A DNA stretch of 38,057 nucleotides, from NCBI GenBank assembly GCA_018813025.1, contig JAHJCL010000018.1:1-38057 (forward strand). Reading direction: 5' to 3'. The stretch's first letter is position 1. Each line of letters starts with the position of its first letter. Of the stretch, positions 27,539 through 36,386 are shown one piece after another. This DNA comes from Patescibacteria group bacterium. GTDB taxonomy: Bacteria > Patescibacteriota > Minisyncoccia > Minisyncoccales > DG-74-3. The notes below the pieces were generated by a model, which worked only from the letters and a program-made list of their open reading frames with translations, did no database searches and had not been told where the DNA came from. The position numbers were made by a program, and so were the translations under genes.

Positions 27539-28537
27539 TTATTTGTTTCTGTTATTTTCTTCTTTTAATAAATAATTTTTAAGGAGATTGATGCCTAATT
27601 TAGATAAAATTACCAACCCGGCCAACGCTATGATTGTTTCGACTATTCTAATAATAATAGCAAAAGCCGTAGCTGAAGAAGCACTGAACCCTAATGAATT
27701 AAAAGTGAAAACTTGAACTAACTCATGAGCCCCGGCCCCGGCCGGAATCGGGACGATTAAAGCCAAAAGACTGAAGCATAAAACCGATAAGGCGTACCAA
27801 GCGGTTATTTGCTGTTTTAAAAAAATAATTAAAATAAATGTCCTCAAATACATTATTGATATTCTCAATAAAGATAATGCTCCAGTTATCCATAGTGCTC
27901 TATTTTTAATATCAAAAAAACTGAATATTTCTTTTTCAACTTCTTGAGGGGCTCCATTTAAGTCTCTCTTGAATAAATTACCTAAAGAAACAACTATGCT
28001 TTCTTTTTTAAAAACTTTTATATAGAAGAGAGATAAAACCACGATAAAAAACAAAATTAATCCTCCGAACAGAAGAGTCAAATTGGCAGGAAGCAGAAAA
28101 ACTTTACTAAGAAAAACGACCAAACCAATTACAATAATAATTAAATTAATACTAAATTCTAAAACCCTATCAATAATAATTGAAGCTGTTCCTTTAGACC
28201 AACTAACTGAATTTTTCTGTTTGATAATATAGGCCCTGATAAACTCTCCGCCTAAAAATAAAGCTGGAGCTAGAAATATAATGGAATAACCGGCTAAATA
28301 TGATTTAAGAGTATCAAAAAAGGGAAGTGAGACACCTTCCCCCTTTAATACTTCATGCCATTTAAAAGCTCCTATTAAGGTTATTAAAATCGTTAAAGCT
28401 AAAATTATAAGTCCTTGTTGTAGAGTAAAGTTAACAATAAAATTTTTAACTTCTGTCCAACCTATTGCTTTATAAATCTCTATTGACAAATATGTCCCTA
28501 AAGAAAGAGATAATAAAAAAAGAATGACTTTTTTCAT
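27539..28537 (-). CDS. Lysylphosphatidylglycerol synthase TM region/UPF0104 family membrane protein
   Basis: Multi-TM; ALFLGGEFIRAYIIKQKNSVSWSKGTASIIIDRVLEF and PIPAGAGAHELV. Confidence 0.8.
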   Translation of the reverse strand: MKKVILFLLSLSLGTYLSIEIYKAIGWTEVKNFIVNFTLQQGLIILALTILITLIGAFKWHEVLKGEGVSLPFFDTLKSYLAGYSIIFLAPALFLGGEFIRAYIIKQKNSVSWSKGTASIIIDRVLEFSINLIIIVIGLVVFLSKVFLLPANLTLLFGGLILFFIVVLSLFYIKVFKKESIVVSLGNLFKRDLNGAPQEVEKEIFSFFDIKNRALWITGALSLLRISIMYLRTFILIIFLKQQITAWYALSVLCFSLLALIVPIPAGAGAHELVQVFTFNSLGFSASSATAFAIIIRIVETIIALAGLVILSKLGINLLKNYLLKEENNRNK

Positions 28538-28567
28538 AACTGATTAATTCTCTGGTTTCTTCCTTGG

Positions 28568-29257
28568 TTAATTTTTTTTTGGACTTTTCCGATTTTTATA
28601 AAATCTGCTTTCTAATTCTTCAGTAAATAGGAAACAGGCATTGTTATCACACTTCTCAAAAACCCATTCCCATAAAAAATCAATCGATATGGTAGGATCG
28701 GCTTGGTTATACTGAATCCCTTTCAATAAAACCGCTAAAACGTTTAATTGATTTAAAAACCTAGCTTCAGCGCTATTAAGAGTTTTATAGTCGTCAAAAA
28801 GGGCAATAAACTCATCTCTCAACGGAGCAGACAATTTTTTGGTAAGTTTTTGTAGTGCCTTTCTCTCCTTTTGATAATCTTGAGCAAATTTTTTTTCTTT
28901 TTCTTCTTTAAATAACCGAGGCCATTTCTGAAAAACCTTTTTTCCCATGGCTTTTTCCTTATTAGTAATTTTTCTATAAGGAGTGATCAAATCTCCTGTA
29001 TAAATTGAAGTAATCTCATGACAAAGAGCCATTTTTAAAAGCTTTTCATGGTTAAGCCGTTTTTGCTTTTGGCCAAAAATCCAAGCCATAAAGGTTAAAG
29101 ATAGAGTATGACCGGCTACTGTTTCCGGATTATCAATACCCATTAATGCCCAAACTTTTCTGGGCATTTTTTTTAATTCCTCAACTTTTAAAAGAAATTC
29201 AACTAATCCATTATATTCTGCTTTTGTCTTTTTATTAGATTGAGTAGCTTTAATCAT
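28568..29257 (-). CDS. HD-domain phosphohydrolase (YfbR/5'-deoxynucleotidase-like)
   Basis: ETVAGHTLSLTFMAW ... ALCHEITSIYTGDL HD motifs. Confidence 0.75.
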   Translation of the reverse strand: MIKATQSNKKTKAEYNGLVEFLLKVEELKKMPRKVWALMGIDNPETVAGHTLSLTFMAWIFGQKQKRLNHEKLLKMALCHEITSIYTGDLITPYRKITNKEKAMGKKVFQKWPRLFKEEKEKKFAQDYQKERKALQKLTKKLSAPLRDEFIALFDDYKTLNSAEARFLNQLNVLAVLLKGIQYNQADPTISIDFLWEWVFEKCDNNACFLFTEELESRFYKNRKSPKKN

Positions 29258-29340
29258 ATTTTTTTATTGATATTAGTGATTTACTTTAAAAAACATTTAA
29301 ATGACATCTGAATATATTAAAACACCATTTTACCCTTTTT

Positions 29341-29377
29341 ACAAACAAAACAATCTGGTCTTTATTAAGCCAGATTG
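29341..29377 (-). terminator. Intrinsic terminator of greA
   Basis: CAATCTGG...CCAGATTG; minus strand continues TTTTGTTTG. Confidence 0.65.
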
Positions 29378-29385
29378 TTGTGGAA

Positions 29386-29859
29386 TTAACTGAGATGATA
29401 TTTAATCTTTTTTATCTTGTATTCCACTCTAACCGGAGAATTTAGGATTATTTCACTTCCGATTTTTTGGTCTATTAAAGCCCTACCGACCGGCGAATCA
29501 ATTGATATTTTTCCTTGACCAGGATTGGCTTCTAAAGTTCCGACAACCATAAATTCATTCACTTCCCCGTCTTTTTCTTCCAGTGTGACCGTCGCTCCGA
29601 TTTTGACTATATTTTTATCAGATGGAGCAACTATTAATTCTGTGTTCTTTAAAATATTTTCTAATTCAACTATCCTTCTTTCCAAGAAAGTCATATCTTC
29701 TCTGAACGAAAGATACTCCGGATTTAAATCTTCTGAATGTAAAATAGAAGGAGCTTCTCCTCTGATTTTAGCCAGTTTCGTTTTTCTTAATTCCTCGTAT
29801 TCTTTTTTTATTTTTTCTAACCCTTTTTTAGTTAGATAAAATTTATTTTCTCCTATCAT
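29386..29859 (-). CDS. greA: Transcription elongation factor GreA
   Basis: FYLTKKGLEKIKKEYEELRKTKLAKIRGEAPS; GTLEANPGQGKISIDSPVGRALI. Confidence 0.93.
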   Translation of the reverse strand: MIGENKFYLTKKGLEKIKKEYEELRKTKLAKIRGEAPSILHSEDLNPEYLSFREDMTFLERRIVELENILKNTELIVAPSDKNIVKIGATVTLEEKDGEVNEFMVVGTLEANPGQGKISIDSPVGRALIDQKIGSEIILNSPVRVEYKIKKIKYHLS

Positions 29860-29885
29860 ATGTGTAAATATTTATTAAAACACAG

Positions 29886-29906
29886 GAGCCTCCCATCAGG
29901 AGGCTC
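29886..29906. terminator. Strong hairpin GAGCCTCC-catca-GGAGGCTC between the 43-aa ORF and greA
   Basis: Perfect 8-bp stem; T-run on the plus side, TTTT about 5 nt after on the minus side. Confidence 0.6.
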
Positions 29907-29937
29907 AGTAGTTTTTTTATTTAATATTGACTTCTGT

Positions 29938-30069
29938 CTACCGATCGCCCCTGATAATAAGTGTGTTAATAGTGAGTTTCCTAATAAATCCAAAGACATC
30001 ACCGTTTGTGTTTAAATAGCAAAATTGAATTATTGTCTTCTGATTTTTCATATTTTTGTTATCCTGCAT
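29938..30069 (-). CDS. 43-aa candidate microprotein MQDNKNMKNQKTIIQFCYLNTNGDVFGFIRKLTINTLIIRGDR
   Basis: Promoter TTGACA-16 nt-TAAGAT upstream, AAGGTG SD-like, hairpin downstream; could instead be an ncRNA. Confidence 0.4.
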   Translation of the reverse strand: MQDNKNMKNQKTIIQFCYLNTNGDVFGFIRKLTINTLIIRGDR

Positions 30070-30110
30070 TAAACACCTTAATCTTAGTCAATTACAAATA
30101 ATTGTCAAGT

Positions 30111-31358
30111 CTATAAGAGAGCTGATTGTTTGGAGGTATTTTTACGTTCTGATTGAGAAAAAATTTTAATCTTGCCAAAAACTCCATCATATCCTGGATT
30201 GATTAAAACCTTGCCATCTCTAACTCTTATTATTCCTTCAACAATCTCCGGCAAAGAAACTTTTTCCAAATCAGTCCTGGGAGTACTCAATAAAATTTCC
30301 AATTCATTTTTAAAACTACTTATTAATTTTTGATATTGATTAATCACTTCTTTAGTGGCTGATTTTACACCTAAAGATTCCTTAATAATTCCCTCTAAGG
30401 AAATCAAACTTTTAAATGGAATTGATTGGACAGGATTAAAATCAATCGGTCTATCAGCTAAAGCCTCAACTCGACTGAGAACTCCTATTGTTAATGGTTT
30501 TTTACAAACAGGGCAAATATTTTTATGCTTTCTCGTTTCTTCCGGAGAAAAAGAAATATTACAAAGCCGATGTCCGTCATAATGGTACTTTCCCTCCTCC
30601 GGAAAAAATTCAATAGTATATAAAAACTTATTGCGGTCCTTGGACTTAATAGCCTCTATAATAGAAAAATAATTTAAATTAGTATCAAGAACGTTAGCTT
30701 CCCTGCCGATTTTAGCCGGAGAATGAGCGTCAGAATTACTTATTAAAGAAACTTTATCTAACTCAGATAATCTCCAGTTCATCTGCGGATTTGAGGAAAG
30801 TCCTGTTTCAACTGCAAAAATATATTTGGAATATTCCTCAAAACATTCTTCTATAGAATCAAACCCTGATCTTGAACCAAAAAGAGAAAACCATGGAGTC
30901 CAGATATGAGCCGGAATAATAACACAGTCAGAAGATATATTTAAAATAATTTTAGCTAATTCTTTTGCATCCAAACCTAAAATTGGCCGGCCATCAGATT
31001 TAATGTTGCCGATTAATTCAAGGCGATCATTAATTTTCTTAACTATTTCTAAAGAAGGACTCAAAACAACCAAATGAATCTTGCGCGTTTTATCATTTTT
31101 AGAATAAATACAGCTTATTTCGCTACTTAAAAGAAAACGGGTGGCGGTCAAAGAATTACCTAAAATAAATAATCCAGGTTCAGCCGAGGTTAATTTATCT
31201 TTTAATTGTAAAAACCATTGAGGATGAGTAAAATCACCTGTTGCTAAAACATTGATTCCTTTAATTTGGGCCCACTTGTTTAAATTTTCTAAATCAGTAC
31301 TCGGTGAAGTTGCCCGAGAATATTTGGAATGTATGTGTAAATCAGCAATAATTTTCAT
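30111..31358 (-). CDS. PHP-domain endonuclease Q (EndoQ)-like protein
   Basis: IADLHIHSKYSRATSPSTDLENL, GDFTHPQW, CPVCKKPLTIGVLSRVEALADRP. Confidence 0.8.
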   Translation of the reverse strand: MKIIADLHIHSKYSRATSPSTDLENLNKWAQIKGINVLATGDFTHPQWFLQLKDKLTSAEPGLFILGNSLTATRFLLSSEISCIYSKNDKTRKIHLVVLSPSLEIVKKINDRLELIGNIKSDGRPILGLDAKELAKIILNISSDCVIIPAHIWTPWFSLFGSRSGFDSIEECFEEYSKYIFAVETGLSSNPQMNWRLSELDKVSLISNSDAHSPAKIGREANVLDTNLNYFSIIEAIKSKDRNKFLYTIEFFPEEGKYHYDGHRLCNISFSPEETRKHKNICPVCKKPLTIGVLSRVEALADRPIDFNPVQSIPFKSLISLEGIIKESLGVKSATKEVINQYQKLISSFKNELEILLSTPRTDLEKVSLPEIVEGIIRVRDGKVLINPGYDGVFGKIKIFSQSERKNTSKQSALL

Positions 31359-31361
31359 AGT

Positions 31362-32507
31362 TTAAAAAATTAAAGAAATTACTCCTAAAACAAAAAGTGT
31401 AATTAGAACGTATTCTGAAAATCGAGAGATATTTATGCTATATTCCGGCTTTCTATTTCCAAACGATTTAGCTTTTTTAAAAATCATAATTATAGCAATT
31501 CCTTCAATTGCTCCGATCAATGTACCAGCAATACCGATAACATTAATAAAATGACGCAACCCGCAGAGAAACAAAAAGATTGGCAAAGCCCAAGCAATAA
31601 AAAGAGATGAAAATCCTGAAATGCCATAATCATAGATTAAGGTATTTTTTAAATTAATACTGAGAATTAAAAATGAGTCAGCGATGGTTATTATCCCAGC
31701 TAATACTCCCAGAAAAATAATTCTACTATCTAGATACGGCAATAATCCGACAAAAGTTTCCTCGGTGGTATTAGAACCGCTCACGCCGACAACAGTCAAA
31801 ACAAAAATTAGATAAATACAAATAGCTGCAATAATTGAAAATATAATAGCTTTTTTTAATTTCTTTTTATCTTCATCGCTATTCAATATCTCAACCATTT
31901 CAGGGATAGCGCTCCAACCGGTTAAAGAAAATAAAATAACTCCGTAGGGGAGAAAAATATTCGATGAGTTGAATAAATAAAAATTATTGAAATCAAAATT
32001 CGGTAAACTAAAAAGAAAAACAAAAACAATAATTAAACCAAAAAGAATATTACTGATAAACTCTGTTTTAGCCACATTTTTTATTCCTCTGAATAAAAAA
32101 GGTAATAACAATAAAGCGAATACCAGACTTAGTCTAAAATCAGTAATATTGAGAAATGGAAGACAGAAACCAAGAAATATTTTTAAAAATCTGCCACCAA
32201 TAATAATATAGGCCACTAAAGCCAAAACAGTTCCCAAGACAATAGAAAAAGCCACCATAGAACTTCCTACACCGCCAAGATATCTTTTAGCATAACCGGC
32301 TAAACGTTGCTTTTCTTTTGTTCTTAAAACTATCTCCCCTAAAAATAAATGAATCAAAAAACTGACTCCGCCTAAAACTAAAAAATAAAAAAAGCTGGGG
32401 ATAATCCCGCTTTTAGCAGCAACATATGGTAGTCCAAAAATTCCAGCTCCAATAATTGTCCCCATAAGCAGGGCTGAAGATAAAAAAAATTTACCAATAT
32501 TAACCAT
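31362..32507 (-). CDS. Amino acid permease (aromatic amino acid/AAAP-type)
   Basis: About 11 TM segments; MGTIIGAGIFGLPYVAAKSG. Confidence 0.75.
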   Translation of the reverse strand: MVNIGKFFLSSALLMGTIIGAGIFGLPYVAAKSGIIPSFFYFLVLGGVSFLIHLFLGEIVLRTKEKQRLAGYAKRYLGGVGSSMVAFSIVLGTVLALVAYIIIGGRFLKIFLGFCLPFLNITDFRLSLVFALLLLPFLFRGIKNVAKTEFISNILFGLIIVFVFLFSLPNFDFNNFYLFNSSNIFLPYGVILFSLTGWSAIPEMVEILNSDEDKKKLKKAIIFSIIAAICIYLIFVLTVVGVSGSNTTEETFVGLLPYLDSRIIFLGVLAGIITIADSFLILSINLKNTLIYDYGISGFSSLFIAWALPIFLFLCGLRHFINVIGIAGTLIGAIEGIAIIMIFKKAKSFGNRKPEYSINISRFSEYVLITLFVLGVISLIF

Positions 32508-32557
32508 TTTATCAAATTCTAAAAAATCTAAGCTGTTTTTAAGCTAATATTTAAAAA

Positions 32558-32830
32558 TTAAGATTTATAAACGCGATATCCGTCCCTTACTTTTTCTTTT
32601 ACTTTTAAGCCGATAGCATCTTTTGCTTTAGCCGACTTAACCGGCTTATGGTCAATTTGCATGGCTTCAACTGATTGGGTAAAATCAACCTCTCCGCCGA
32701 TGATATGAATTTCATCGCCAACTTTTAACGCACCGGACAGATCAATAACCGCTACTCCTATCTTGTCAAAATAGTGATTAATTTTTCCTATTAATTTTTC
32801 TTCCTTGGGAAGAGATTTTTTGTTTATCAT
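32558..32830 (-). CDS. EF-Tu domain 2-like translation-factor-like small protein
   Basis: GKINHYFDKIGVAVIDLSGALKVGDEIHIIG beta-barrel pattern. Confidence 0.65.
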   Translation of the reverse strand: MINKKSLPKEEKLIGKINHYFDKIGVAVIDLSGALKVGDEIHIIGGEVDFTQSVEAMQIDHKPVKSAKAKDAIGLKVKEKVRDGYRVYKS

Positions 32831-32900
32831 ATTGAAATATATTAAATTACACCGACCTTTATTTAGTTATATCTCACTCTTTAATCATACTTGAACAAAC

Positions 32901-32930
32901 TAAAAAGGGAAAGCAAGCTTTCCCTTTTTA
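32901..32930 (-). terminator. Near-symmetric 14-bp terminator hairpin
   Basis: TAAAAAGGGAAAGC-aa-GCTTTCCCTTTTTA. Confidence 0.8.
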
Positions 32931-32931
32931 A

Positions 32932-33059
32932 TGAGAGGGAACGATCCTTTACAATATTAGCCGTTCCTCAAGTCAGTTTTGGACAAACTGGCAGCTGCTT
33001 TAGACCTCCATTATTAAGAATCGTTTGTCCATTAGAGAACAAGTCTCACACCCTCTCAC
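32932..33059 (-). ncRNA. Unidentified structured small RNA (possibly 6S-like)
   Basis: Closing stem TGAGAGGG/CCCTCTCA; TGGACAAAC/GTTTGTCCA; GAACG...CGTTC; promoter and terminator on the minus strand; no credible ORF. Confidence 0.6.
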
Positions 33060-33065
33060 TTTTTA

Positions 33066-33093
33066 ATGATAAATATTTATTAGCTCTTGTCAA
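33066..33093 (-). promoter_or_regulatory. Sigma70-type promoter TTGACA-16 nt-TATCAT for the ncRNA
   Basis: Complement of TGTCAA 33088-33093 and ATGATA 33066-33071. Confidence 0.65.
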
Positions 33094-33105
33094 GATTTAA
33101 AATTG

Positions 33106-33177
33106 TGTCTCTGGCAGGAATCGGACCTGCATTTGAAGCTCCGGAGGCTCCTGTTCTATCCATTAGACTACAGAGAC
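33106..33177 (-). tRNA. tRNA-Arg (anticodon CCG), CCA not encoded
   Basis: GTCTCTG...CAGAGAC acceptor; GGAGC-CTCCGGA-GCTTC anticodon arm; GCAGGTCCGATTCCTGC T arm. Confidence 0.93.
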
Positions 33178-33866
33178 TTTTTGGCTATCAAATAGATATT
33201 CCGACGATTCCCCTCTTTGTTTTTAATAATACTTATATCTTGAACCTCAAATTCTGATTTTTCTAATAAATTAACTAATTCTTTTTGGGAAAAAATATGA
33301 TAATATCTCTTTGTTTGATCGCCCCAGTCATAAAGTACGTCTCCTAAATCTAATTCTGACTTTTGTAATAATTTTAAAATAGTATACTTAAGAAGCGAAA
33401 AGATTGTTTTTTTCTGATGGAACTTCCAGACTGTTAGTATTAATAATCCCCCCGGTTTTAAAACTCTTTTGACTTCTTTTAAAAATCTAAGACGGAATTC
33501 CTCAGATGGAATTTGATGGAATACGGCAATACTGTAAACTTTATCAAAATAATCATCTGAAAACGGCAGATTAAGTGCATTAGCTTTAATAAAATTAGTA
33601 TCGGGATATTTAGTTTGAGCAATTTTAATCAGTTCTTCTGAATTATCTAATCCGAAATATTCAACCTCCCTTTTTTTAAAAGACTCCAACCATCTTCCAT
33701 TACCGCATCCTAAATCTAAAACTACATCCCCTTTTTCCAGCAGTTTTTCAAACAAGAAATCGATTTCTGGCCAGGCAAACTCTCTGGTTCTGGAAAAATC
33801 AGAGGCAATCAGATTATAATCATCGGTAGTTTTTTCTAATAAAAATTGAGCGTACTCTTTTTTCAT
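33168..33866 (-). CDS. Class I SAM methyltransferase, Trm9/ALKBH8-like
   Basis: YNLIASDFSRTREFAWPEI, VLDLGCGNGRWLE, LNLPFSDDYFDKVYSIAVFHQ, TKRYYHIFSQKELVNLLE. Confidence 0.8.
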   Translation of the reverse strand: MKKEYAQFLLEKTTDDYNLIASDFSRTREFAWPEIDFLFEKLLEKGDVVLDLGCGNGRWLESFKKREVEYFGLDNSEELIKIAQTKYPDTNFIKANALNLPFSDDYFDKVYSIAVFHQIPSEEFRLRFLKEVKRVLKPGGLLILTVWKFHQKKTIFSLLKYTILKLLQKSELDLGDVLYDWGDQTKRYYHIFSQKELVNLLEKSEFEVQDISIIKNKEGNRRNIYLIAKKSL

Positions 33867-35441
33867 ATGCAAATTGACGAAGTCATAATTAAGGAATTAG
33901 TAAGACCGGGAATTAAAACCCAGGCTGATTTAATGCGAGCTAAACGTAGGATAGCAAAAAAAACTCGCACTTCCTTTATTAAAAACTCCAACTTACTAAA
34001 GATTTACCATAAATTAGTCCAAAACAAAAGAATTAAAAGGTCAGAAAAATTAGAAAATATACTCAAAACCAGACCAATTCGGTCTTTGTCCGGGATTGTT
34101 AATGTTTCGGTTTTAACTAAACCCTATCCTTGCCCCGGCAAGTGTATTTATTGCCCCAGCCAGGAAAACGCACCAAAAAGCTATTTAGATAACGAACCGG
34201 CAGTTATGAGAGCTATTTCCAATAAATATAAACCTGTCAGACAAGTGAAAACCAGAATTCAGATGCTTGAAGAAAACGGCCATCCCACTGATAAAATTGA
34301 GCTTAGAATAATTGGCGGAACTTGGAGTTTTTATCCTAAAAAATACCAAACTAATTTTATAAAAAACTGCTTTGATGCTTGCAACCAAACAAAAAGCGTC
34401 AATCTGAAGCAAGCCCAGCATAAAAATGAAAAAACAAAACATCGGATTGTCGGGTTGTCTATTGAGACAAGGCCTGATTTTATTGATGAAAAGGAAATAA
34501 AAAGAATGAGAAGTTTGGGAATTACCAGGGTGGAGTTGGGAATACAAAGCATTTATAATGATGTTTTAAAAATCAATAAACGAGGCCATAAAATAGAATC
34601 TGCTATTAAAGCCACTAAACTATTAAAAGACGCTGGATTCAAAGTAAGTTATCAGATGATGCTTAATCTCCCTGGGTCTGATATTAAGAAAGACCTAGAA
34701 ATGTTTAAGCAATTATTTCATAATTCCGATTTTCAACCTGATTTATTGAAAATTTACCCCACCGCTCTGTTAAAAGAGGCGCCTCTATATAAGTGGTGGC
34801 TAAAAGAGCGATACCAACCATATATATCTGAGCAATTAGTTAGCCTTATCAAATCTATTAAAAAATACATTCCTTATTATGTAAGAATAGAAAGAATCAT
34901 CAGAGATATTCCATCTACCAGTATTGTGGCCGGGCCGATTAAAATATCAAACCTGAGGCAATCAATAGCTAAGGAGATAGAAAAAGACGGTTGGCATTGC
35001 CACTGTATCAGGTGCCGAGAGATAGGAAAAGATTATGATAAAAATGAAAAATTGAAATTATTCAGAGAAGATTATGATGCCTCGCAAGGAAAAGAAATCT
35101 TCCTTAGCTTTGAAGATAAAAAAAGAAACAAAATTTACAGTTTGTTAAGATTAAGAATTGCACCTATAGAAAAACACTTTCTTCCCGTTTTAAATAATAC
35201 CGCTATTATTAGAGAGATTCATACTTATGGGCAACAATTGGCTCTTGGGCAGGAAAAAATGCCAAACCTCTCGGTTCAGCACAAGGGCTTGGGAAAGAAA
35301 CTTATTCTTGAAGCAGAAAAAATAACTCAAACGGAATTTAATTTAAAAAAAATAGCCGTTATTTCCGGCATAGGCGCAAGAGAATATTTCAAAAAACTTG
35401 GCTATAAACTGCAAGACGAATACATGATTAAGAATCTCTAG
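33867..35441 (+). CDS. elp3: Elp3-type tRNA U34 carboxymethyltransferase (radical SAM + GNAT)
   Basis: TKPYPCPGKCIYCPSQENAPKSYLDNEPAVMRA; C-terminal GNAT SVQHKGLGKKLILEAE. Confidence 0.93.
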   Translation: MQIDEVIIKELVRPGIKTQADLMRAKRRIAKKTRTSFIKNSNLLKIYHKLVQNKRIKRSEKLENILKTRPIRSLSGIVNVSVLTKPYPCPGKCIYCPSQENAPKSYLDNEPAVMRAISNKYKPVRQVKTRIQMLEENGHPTDKIELRIIGGTWSFYPKKYQTNFIKNCFDACNQTKSVNLKQAQHKNEKTKHRIVGLSIETRPDFIDEKEIKRMRSLGITRVELGIQSIYNDVLKINKRGHKIESAIKATKLLKDAGFKVSYQMMLNLPGSDIKKDLEMFKQLFHNSDFQPDLLKIYPTALLKEAPLYKWWLKERYQPYISEQLVSLIKSIKKYIPYYVRIERIIRDIPSTSIVAGPIKISNLRQSIAKEIEKDGWHCHCIRCREIGKDYDKNEKLKLFREDYDASQGKEIFLSFEDKKRNKIYSLLRLRIAPIEKHFLPVLNNTAIIREIHTYGQQLALGQEKMPNLSVQHKGLGKKLILEAEKITQTEFNLKKIAVISGIGAREYFKKLGYKLQDEYMIKNL

Positions 35442-36385
35442 TTATTACGTGAGACTCTTATCAATCCGGAACAAGGAATAATTTTTATTCCTTGTTTTTC
35501 TAATTCATCTAAAAATAAATTGACCCCTAAAGAATCGGATGAAAGATGTCCGGCAATAACCACATTGAGGCCAGCTACTTCAGCTTCTTTTTTATTGCTC
35601 TCTCCCATATGCATACCGACAACAGTACCGATTCCGGCAATGGCCAATTTTTCATAAATTTTAGAGGAACCTTCGGCTCCGCCAGTTAGTTCAGTCAAAG
35701 CAATTTTACCGCAACGATTATCTTTATTGCCAACAAAAATTTTAGGACCGGCACCAAAACAACTGGCTTTTTGATATTCGGGTATTTCTCTTAAGAGATC
35801 AACTAAATCTCCTATTCTAAATAAATTAGCAGCTTCTATTTTGTCTTTTAAAAACTTGGCAGCCAGATTGTCGCAAACAGTATGAAGACACATTAAATTA
35901 AATCCAAGTATTTTAGCAGTATCAACAGGTCTCTGATGATTCAATCCATTTATTCCCCTGGCTACCTCTGAAATTCTTTCTTTCATTAAACGTTCAGCGA
36001 TATTGATAGGTATTCCATACTGATTCAAAACATCGCATTGTAAATTCATTACATCTGATAAATTAGCCAAGCCCTTACCTAAAGGGTGATGACCTATTAT
36101 TAAGTCAATATCACCAATTTCTTTAGCTAATAAAATTTCGGCGGGATCAATATCAATCCCGACTAAAATTTTCTCGATTTCCTTTTCTTGAGCAATGTTT
36201 AAGATTTTTGAATCTGAATAAGGGTTAGTTAGGGCATCAATATCAAAATATTCTTTCTCTTTTTCAGACAATTTTTCATATTTTTTCTTTTTGTTTTGCA
36301 GATACCTCTCAATTCCTTCTTTTCCCCTGAAATCAGCTTCTATCCCAAGTTTAATGGCTAAATTATATATTTCTTGGACTTTCAT
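35438..36385 (-). CDS. Nif3-like dinuclear metal centre (DUF34) protein
   Basis: GIDIDPAEILLAKEIGDIDLIIGHHPLGKG and C-terminal GHLSSDSLGVN. Confidence 0.78.
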   Translation of the reverse strand: MKVQEIYNLAIKLGIEADFRGKEGIERYLQNKKKKYEKLSEKEKEYFDIDALTNPYSDSKILNIAQEKEIEKILVGIDIDPAEILLAKEIGDIDLIIGHHPLGKGLANLSDVMNLQCDVLNQYGIPINIAERLMKERISEVARGINGLNHQRPVDTAKILGFNLMCLHTVCDNLAAKFLKDKIEAANLFRIGDLVDLLREIPEYQKASCFGAGPKIFVGNKDNRCGKIALTELTGGAEGSSKIYEKLAIAGIGTVVGMHMGESNKKEAEVAGLNVVIAGHLSSDSLGVNLFLDELEKQGIKIIPCSGLIRVSRNN

Positions 36386-36386
36386 T

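Noticed and set aside
32932-33059. SRP (4.5S) RNA
   Set aside because: Lacks the conserved GGAA-type apical and asymmetric loop sequence expected of SRP RNA domain IV.
32891-33100. 69-aa plus-strand ORF
   Set aside because: It lies across a terminator hairpin and the paired arms of the minus-strand ncRNA; no initiation signal or family resemblance.
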